A DNA stretch of 10,209 nt, taken from positions 1 through 10,209 of the forward strand of contig CATJWA010000160.1 of NCBI GenBank assembly GCA_949744025.1, read 5' to 3'. This document shows, in pieces, positions 5,418 to 10,209 of the stretch. Each line of letters begins with the position of its first letter. Position 1 is the stretch's first letter. A program made the translations under genes and the position numbers. The stretch comes from an uncultured Eubacteriales bacterium (GTDB lineage: Bacteria > Bacillota > Clostridia > Oscillospirales > Oscillospiraceae). Under the pieces are notes generated by a model that was not told the DNA's origin, ran no database searches, and saw only the letters and a list, made by a program, of their open reading frames with translations.

Positions 5418-6716
5418 ATGCACAACTGCGCACAGCTTGCCGGACTTCTGCTCTCCGGCGCTCTCGACAACGCGCTCACGGACCTGTACGCCCCCGACGG
5501 CGGAGAACCGGAGCTTGAACACGCCCGCTCGCGGACTGGGCACGTACTTGCGAGCTTTAAAAGCGTATTCGGACAGGCTCACACCCACGCCGCGCTTTTC
5601 AGCGGACCGGGGCGCACCGAGCTCGGCGGTAATCACACCGACCATCAGCACGGGCATGTGCTGTGCGCCAGCGTTGACCTGGACATTCTCGCCGCAGCCG
5701 CTCCGAACGGGACAAATGCCCTTCGCGTGCTCAGCGAGGGCTACCCAGCCGTTGAAGTCCTGATCGACTCGCTCGCACCGCGCATGGATGAAAAAAACAC
5801 CTCCGCGGCGCTTATCCGCGGTGTGGCCGCAGGCGTGAGGGAGCTCGGGTACAGTCTGTGCGGGCTGGATATTTACGCGGTGTCCAATGTGCTCTCCGGC
5901 TCGGGACTGTCGTCATCTGCGGCCTTTGAGGTGCTGCTTGGAAATATTTTCAACCATTTCTGCTGCTGCGGCGCGCTGGACGCAGTGACGATTGCCAAAA
6001 TCGGCCAGCGGGCGGAGAACATCTTTTTCGGAAAGCCCTGCGGCCTGATGGACCAGATGGGTTCCTCATGCGGAGGAGCCGTGGCAATAGACTTCGCCGA
6101 GCCCGCCGCGCCTTTGGCCGAGCCTATATGCTACGACTTTTCCCGTTCACAGCATGCGCTGTGCATCATAGACACCGGCTCGTCTCATGACGGCCTGACG
6201 GACGAATACGCCGCCATTCCCCGCGAGATGGGTGAAGTTGCCGCGTTTTTCGGCAGAGAGTACCTGCGAGATGTTCCGGAGAGCGACTTTCTCGCCTCGC
6301 TCGCCTCGCTGAGAGAAAAGTGCGCTGACCGCGCCGTGCTACGCGCCATGCACTTTTACGGCGACAACCGCCGCGCTGTTGACGAGGCCGAAGCGCTCAA
6401 GCTCGGGGATTTCACGCGGTTTTTGACGCTGGTCAATCAGTCCGGCCGCTCCTCGGAAAGCCTGCTGCAAAATATAAGCCCCGCAGGCGCGGCAAGAGAC
6501 CAATCCATGGCGCTTGCATTGGCGCTGGCCCGCTCCCTGCTCGGCGACGAGGGCGCGGCAAGGGTTCACGGCGGCGGCTTCGCCGGCACCATTCAGGCTT
6601 TTGTGCCCAGCTCCCGCCTTGCCGCTTTCAAGGCTGGGATTGAAGCGGTCTTAGGTCAGGGAAAATGTCACGTTCTGCGCATACGCCCTCAGGGCGGCTG
6701 CGTCGTTTTCGACTGA
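5418..6716 (+). CDS. galK: Galactokinase (GHMP kinase family)
   Basis: ATP-dependent kinase that makes galactose-1-phosphate, first step of the Leloir pathway. The predicted protein is 432 aa, longer than E. coli GalK (382) because of about 30 extra N-terminal residues. Motif 1, GPGRTELGGNHTDHQHG (63-79), is the galactokinase signature in a variant form. R66, H73 and D75 match the conserved Arg, His and Asp, but the glutamate that contacts the sugar O6 in characterised enzymes is N72 here and the following tyrosine is H76. The ATP loop GSGLSSSAA is at 161-169, the catalytic base D212 is in CGLMDQMGS, and motif 3 HGGGFAGT is at 384-391. It is the first gene of galK-galE-galT, 22 bases before galE. 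The neighbouring galE and galT make galactokinase the natural call; the motif variant leaves some room for a related sugar. Confidence 0.87.
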   Translation: MHNCAQLAGLLLSGALDNALTDLYAPDGGEPELEHARSRTGHVLASFKSVFGQAHTHAALFSGPGRTELGGNHTDHQHGHVLCASVDLDILAAAAPNGTNALRVLSEGYPAVEVLIDSLAPRMDEKNTSAALIRGVAAGVRELGYSLCGLDIYAVSNVLSGSGLSSSAAFEVLLGNIFNHFCCCGALDAVTIAKIGQRAENIFFGKPCGLMDQMGSSCGGAVAIDFAEPAAPLAEPICYDFSRSQHALCIIDTGSSHDGLTDEYAAIPREMGEVAAFFGREYLRDVPESDFLASLASLREKCADRAVLRAMHFYGDNRRAVDEAEALKLGDFTRFLTLVNQSGRSSESLLQNISPAGAARDQSMALALALARSLLGDEGAARVHGGGFAGTIQAFVPSSRLAAFKAGIEAVLGQGKCHVLRIRPQGGCVVFD

Positions 6717-6738
6717 TTATTGAAGGAGGATTTCATTT

Positions 6739-7731
6739 ATGGCAATTCTTGTTCTCGGCGGAGCCGGCTACATCGGCTCGCACACGGTTTACGAGCTCAT
6801 AGACGCGGGCCGCGAGGTCGTTGTGGCGGACAATCTGCTAACGGGCTTCCGAGCCGCGGTGCATCCGAAAGCGCGCTTTTACAAGCTGGACATACGCGAC
6901 CGCGCCGCCGTGGACGCACTGCTTGAGCGCGAGAAGATAGACGGCGTTATCCACTTCGCCGCCTCGTCCCAGGTCGGCGAGTCTATGTCCGACCCGCTGA
7001 AATATTATGACAACAATTTAGGCGGCACAACCGTGCTGCTCCAGTCCATGGTTGCTCACGGGATAGACAAGATAGTCTTTTCCTCCACCGCCGCAACCTA
7101 CGGCGAGCCGGAGCGCGTGCCTATAATGGAAAGCGACAAGACCGCGCCGACAAACTGCTACGGCGAAACGAAACTGGCCATGGAAAAGATGATGGGCTGG
7201 ACCGGCCGTGCCCACGGCCTGCGATATGTCGCGCTGCGTTATTTCAACGCCTGCGGCGCGCACCCCTCCGCCGTAATAGGCGAGGCCCACGACCCCGAGA
7301 CGCACCTCATCCCGCTGATTTTGCAGGTCCCCAACGGCCAGCGTGAGCAGATTTCCGTCTTTGGCGATGACTACCCCACACGCGACGGCACCTGTGTGCG
7401 TGACTACATACACGTCTGTGACCTCGCCCAGGCGCACATTTTAGCTCTTGACTATCTCACACGCGATGGAGAAAGCGACGTGTTTAATCTCGGCAACGGC
7501 GTGGGCTACACAGTAAACGAAGTCATCGAGACCGCACGCCGCGTAACCGGTCACGCGATACCCGCTAAAATGTGCCCCCGTCGCGATGGCGACCCCGCGC
7601 AGCTTGTGGCGTCGTCTGACAAGGCAAAGCGCGTGCTTGGCTGGAAGCCGCGCTATGACAGTCTTGAGGATATCGTCGGCACCGCGTGGAGCTGGCATAA
7701 AAGCCACCCGCACGGCTTTGGGGGGGAGTGA
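6739..7731 (+). CDS. galE: UDP-glucose 4-epimerase
   Basis: NAD-dependent extended short-chain dehydrogenase that interconverts UDP-galactose and UDP-glucose, regenerating the UDP-sugar needed by GalT. At 330 aa it has the normal length. The Rossmann loop is GGAGYIG (7-13), the adenine-side Asp is in VVVADNLLTG (D31), IHFAA is at 71-75, and the catalytic triad is in SST (115-117) with Y141-x-x-x-K145. The substrate-side motifs RYFNACGA (167-174) and the RDYIHVCDLA block near 221 are as in other bacterial GalE. A strong AAGGAGGA site is 8 bases before the ATG. The stop lies only 3 bases before the galT start, so the two are co-translated. The activity could extend to N-acetyl sugars, but the gal context makes the call secure. 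Confidence 0.95.
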   Translation: MAILVLGGAGYIGSHTVYELIDAGREVVVADNLLTGFRAAVHPKARFYKLDIRDRAAVDALLEREKIDGVIHFAASSQVGESMSDPLKYYDNNLGGTTVLLQSMVAHGIDKIVFSSTAATYGEPERVPIMESDKTAPTNCYGETKLAMEKMMGWTGRAHGLRYVALRYFNACGAHPSAVIGEAHDPETHLIPLILQVPNGQREQISVFGDDYPTRDGTCVRDYIHVCDLAQAHILALDYLTRDGESDVFNLGNGVGYTVNEVIETARRVTGHAIPAKMCPRRDGDPAQLVASSDKAKRVLGWKPRYDSLEDIVGTAWSWHKSHPHGFGGE

Positions 7732-7734
7732 GCG

Positions 7735-9225
7735 ATGGTTGACTGCGACGTTGCCGCGCTTGCGGATTACGCCGTACATACGGGTCTTGTCGAGCCCTGT
7801 GAGCGCACTTGGGCGGTAAACTCGATACTCGGCGCGCTCCGCCTCGACAGCTTCACTGACCCCGGTCCCTCGCCGGAGAATGCAGAGCTCTCCCCAATAC
7901 TCGAACGCCTCGCGGACGACGCGTACGCGCGCGGCGTACTCCCCGAAAACTCTGTTGTCTACCGTGATTTGTTCGACACAGAGCTCATGGGCCGGCTCAC
8001 TCCCCGTCCCGCGCAGGTTATTGAAAAATTCCGTTCCCTGTATGCCGAGGGCCCGCAAAAGGCCACGGACTGGTACTACAAGTTCAGCCAGGACACCAAC
8101 TACATCCGCCGCGACCGTATAGCTAAGGATGTACGCTGGAAAACCGCCACGCAGTACGGTGAGCTGGACATAAGCATAAACCTGTCCAAGCCGGAGAAGG
8201 ACCCTCGGGCCATCGCCGCGGCCAGGGACCTGCCGCAGTCGGACTATCCCCGCTGCCAGCTCTGCGCCGAAAATGAGGGCTACGCTGGGCGCGTAAACCA
8301 CCCAGCGCGGCAGAATCACCGCATAATCCCCATAACGATAAACGGTGAGGGCTGGTTCTTTCAGTATTCCCCCTACGTCTACTACAACGAGCACTGCATC
8401 TGCCTGAACAGCAAGCACGTGCCCATGAAAATTGACCGCGCCTGCTTTGAAAAGCTGCTGGATTTTGTCCGTCAGTTTCCCCACTACTTCGTCGGCTCGA
8501 ATGCGGATTTACCTATTGTCGGCGGCTCTATTCTCTCTCATGACCACTTCCAGGGCGGGCGCTGCACCTTCGCCATGGAGATGGCTCCGGTGGAAACGCC
8601 CTTTGTCTTTTCCGGATTTGAGGATGTTCGTTCCGGCATTGTGCGCTGGCCGATGTCGGTGCTGCGCATAGCCGCGAAAAAGCCCGAACGGCTGGTTGAG
8701 CTGGCCGAGCGTGTTCTCAGCCGCTGGCGCGGCTATACGGACGCCGAGGCGTATATTTTCGCCGAGACGGAAGGCATGCCCCACAACACCATAACCGTCA
8801 TAGCCCGCCGCCGCGGTGACGACTATGAGCTGGACCTTGTGCTTCGCAACAATCTCACCACCGATGAACACCCTCTTGGGCTCTATCACCCGCACAGTGA
8901 GCTGCACCACATCAAGAAGGAGAACATCGGCCTTATTGAGGTCATGGGCCTCGCCATTCTCCCCGCACGGCTCAAGGACGAGCTGCGCGCCGTGGCCGAT
9001 GCGTTAGTCGGCGGCGCGGACCTGCGGGAGAACGAGCTGACCGCAAAGCACGCCGACTGGGCGCTGGAATTCACCTCCCGCCGCGCAGTCACTGCGGAAA
9101 ATGCCATGGAGGTGCTGCGTGAGGAAACCGGCCTTGTGTTTGCCAGGGTGCTCGAGCACGCCGGTGTGTACAAACGGAGCGAAACCGGCAGAGCGGCATT
9201 TTTAAGATTTTTGGAGAGTGTGTAG
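7735..9225 (+). CDS. galT: UDP-glucose--hexose-1-phosphate uridylyltransferase, class II GalT
   Basis: Transfers UMP from UDP-glucose to galactose-1-phosphate, giving glucose-1-phosphate and UDP-galactose. At 496 aa it is the long class II form common in Firmicutes, unlike the roughly 350-aa E. coli type. The active site is GGSILSHDHFQGG (263-275), where H269-D-H271-F-Q273 corresponds to the HPHGQ of class I, so H271 is the likely uridylyl-carrying nucleophile. Other family-like blocks are DWYYKFSQDTNYIRRDRIAK (112-131), the CQLCxENEGYAG stretch (174-185) and the NEHCICLNSKHVPM block (218-231). The ATG lies 3 bases after the galE stop, preceded by GGGGGGGAG at suitable spacing. It completes the Leloir set with galK and galE. 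No frameshift or missing catalytic residue is seen. Confidence 0.95.
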   Translation: MVDCDVAALADYAVHTGLVEPCERTWAVNSILGALRLDSFTDPGPSPENAELSPILERLADDAYARGVLPENSVVYRDLFDTELMGRLTPRPAQVIEKFRSLYAEGPQKATDWYYKFSQDTNYIRRDRIAKDVRWKTATQYGELDISINLSKPEKDPRAIAAARDLPQSDYPRCQLCAENEGYAGRVNHPARQNHRIIPITINGEGWFFQYSPYVYYNEHCICLNSKHVPMKIDRACFEKLLDFVRQFPHYFVGSNADLPIVGGSILSHDHFQGGRCTFAMEMAPVETPFVFSGFEDVRSGIVRWPMSVLRIAAKKPERLVELAERVLSRWRGYTDAEAYIFAETEGMPHNTITVIARRRGDDYELDLVLRNNLTTDEHPLGLYHPHSELHHIKKENIGLIEVMGLAILPARLKDELRAVADALVGGADLRENELTAKHADWALEFTSRRAVTAENAMEVLREETGLVFARVLEHAGVYKRSETGRAAFLRFLESV

Positions 9226-9302
9226 CGCTGGTCTGCTGCGCGCTGCCCCGTCTCATAAAAATCAGTAAACGCTTAGAGCGTACCATAAAACGGAGGTCCC
9301 GC
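9226..9302 (+). other. Spacer between galT and the EFR1 gene, with small palindrome
   Basis: The 77 bases contain ACGCT-TAG-AGCGT (9269-9281), a perfect 5-bp inverted repeat just before the EFR1 ribosome site CGGAGGT. There is no following T-run, so it does not look like a terminator. I see no clear promoter. Read-through from galT is plausible. Confidence 0.4.
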
Positions 9303-10058
9303 ATGATAATTTACTTCACCGGCACCGGCAACAGCCGCTATTGCGCACAGCAGCTCTCCCGTACGCTCGGCGACGAGCTTATGGATTCCTTCCATTTTAT
9401 ACGTGACGGTATTGCTGCCAAGCTTCTCTCGGACCGGCCATGGGTGTTTGTCTGCCCGACATATGCCTGGCGTCTGCCGCGTGTTTTTTCCGCTTTCATC
9501 CGCTCCGCTTACTTCTCCGGCTGCCGTGACGCATATTTCGTCATGACCTGTGGAGACGACATCGGCTCCGCGGCACGGCGCAACCGCGCCCTCTGCCGTG
9601 AAAAGGGCCTCAACTGCATGGGCACCCTGCGCGTTGTCATGCCCGAAAACTACGTGGCCATGTTCCCCGTACCGGAGCGCGAGGAATCCCGGCTTATCGT
9701 CCACCGCGCGCAGCCCGCGCTTGAGCTTGCCTGCCAGTGCATCCGCGGCGGCAGCCCCTTTCCCGAGCCCCGCCGCGGCGCCCTTGCTCCTCTTAAGTCC
9801 GGCATGGTCAACAGCGCGTTTTACCGCTTCATCGTCCACGACCGCGCTTTCACTGTCTCCGACGCCTGTACGGCCTGCGGAAAATGTGAAAGCCTCTGTC
9901 CTCTGGGAAATATCACGCTTACCGGCGGCAAGCCCGTCTGGAACGGAAAATGCACCCACTGCATGGCCTGCATCTGCTCCTGCCCCGCCGGCGCAATCGA
10001 ATACGGCAAACGCAGCCTGGGCAAGCCGCGCTATCTCTGTCCTGAGGATGCGGAATAA
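9303..10058 (+). CDS. EFR1-family ferredoxin: flavodoxin-like domain plus two [4Fe-4S] clusters
   Basis: A predicted soluble electron-transfer protein of 251 aa. The N-terminus MIIYFTGTGNS (1-11) is a flavodoxin-type FMN phosphate loop, followed by the family's CPTYAWRLPR segment (51-60) and a Rossmann-like domain to about residue 150. The C-terminus has two ferredoxin motifs, C189-x2-C192-x2-C195-x3-C199-P and C217-x2-C220-x2-C223-x3-C227-P, each ligating a [4Fe-4S] cluster. This fits the EFR1 group of anaerobic Clostridia, whose partners are mostly unknown. The start is supported by CGGAGGT 6 bases upstream. It lies 77 bases after galT on the same strand, possibly co-transcribed, but it has no known role in galactose use, so the link may be only positional. 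No signal peptide or membrane segment is seen. Confidence 0.88.
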   Translation: MIIYFTGTGNSRYCAQQLSRTLGDELMDSFHFIRDGIAAKLLSDRPWVFVCPTYAWRLPRVFSAFIRSAYFSGCRDAYFVMTCGDDIGSAARRNRALCREKGLNCMGTLRVVMPENYVAMFPVPEREESRLIVHRAQPALELACQCIRGGSPFPEPRRGALAPLKSGMVNSAFYRFIVHDRAFTVSDACTACGKCESLCPLGNITLTGGKPVWNGKCTHCMACICSCPAGAIEYGKRSLGKPRYLCPEDAE

Positions 10059-10063
10059 ACAGC

Positions 10064-10093
10064 TTGCGCCCTGTCCCCGTTTTGTGATAAAAT
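10064..10093 (+). promoter_or_regulatory. Predicted extended -10 promoter for the next rightward gene
   Basis: TTGCGC (10064-10069) and TAAAAT (10088-10093) are 18 bases apart, and TGA directly precedes the -10, making the Gram-positive extended form TGnTAAAAT. The DNA here turns abruptly AT-rich right after the EFR1 stop. It implies a new transcript starting near 10100, separate from the gal operon. No terminator for the gal transcript is visible before it. Confidence 0.5.
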
Positions 10094-10144
10094 TTATACG
10101 CTAATTTAATATGCAAGATTAACTATTAGAAGTCAAGCCCCAAA

Positions 10145-10209
10145 ATGAAGGGAGGTGGAAAAGTTTGGACGGTTCAAAAAAGGTATAACAAAGCAGAGGC
10201 CCGGCAGGA
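10145..10209 (+). other. Possible start of a gene running off the right edge (undetermined frame)
   Basis: A strong AAGGGAGGTG site (10149-10158) lies downstream of the predicted promoter. The best-spaced start after it is a TTG at 10165, but that frame stops after seven codons (MDGSKKV). The frame from the ATG at 10145 stays open to the edge (MKGGGKVWTVQKRYNKAEAR), but it contains the ribosome site rather than following it. A GTG at 10157 also stays open. I cannot choose among a leader peptide, a real gene start, or none. I do not recognise any of the peptides. Confidence 0.2.

Noticed and set aside
7441..8484. Minus-strand open frame of 347 codons opposite galE and galT
   Set aside because: It is fully covered by strongly supported plus-strand genes, and its peptide has no recognisable motif.
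9269..9281. Catabolite-control (cre) site or terminator at ACGCTTAGAGCGT
   Set aside because: It does not fit the cre consensus convincingly, the stem is five base pairs, and there is no T-run.

Overview
The window looks like chromosome from an anaerobic Firmicute, most likely a gut-type Clostridia (Oscillospiraceae-like). The coding DNA is fairly GC-rich, most genes have good purine-rich Shine-Dalgarno sites, galactokinase carries the clostridial-looking GRTELGGNHTDHQ signature, galT is the class II type, and there is an EFR1-type flavodoxin/2[4Fe-4S] protein. The taxon is inferred from these traits, not from a marker gene.

Layout: two divergent gene sets flank an AT-rich intergenic region (about 5024-5417). 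Leftward, on the minus strand, four tightly packed genes run in this order: a class II ketose-bisphosphate aldolase (3866-5023), a phosphofructokinase with the pyrophosphate-type signature (2703-3866), a triose-phosphate-isomerase-like protein with an altered phosphate loop (1859-2695), and a LarA-family nickel-pincer racemase/epimerase (364-1833). After a 122-base gap the N-terminal part of a taurine/sulfonate/nitrate-type ABC permease runs off the left edge (1-241). Rightward, on the plus strand, is a complete Leloir galactose operon, galK (5418-6716), galE (6739-7731) and galT (7735-9225), followed by an EFR1-family iron-sulfur flavoprotein (9303-10058). The right edge holds a likely extended -10 promoter for a gene that begins at or beyond the edge.

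How the genes may work together: galK-galT-galE convert galactose to glucose-1-phosphate. The leftward cluster has the logic of a second sugar route: phosphorylate a ketose phosphate with pyrophosphate, cleave the bisphosphate, interconvert the three- or four-carbon products, and adjust stereochemistry of a hydroxy acid or sugar with the LarA-like enzyme. Several active-site neighbourhoods differ from the textbook enzymes (TIM lacks the C-terminal double-glycine phosphate loop, the aldolase glycine loop is changed, LarA has Lys for Arg), so the substrate may not be fructose-1,6-bisphosphate. The substrate is unknown and the pathway is inference. The shared intergenic region contains a perfect 17-bp inverted repeat and a second smaller palindrome, which could be operators for one or both operons. 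No regulator gene, RNA gene, insertion sequence or CRISPR array was seen.
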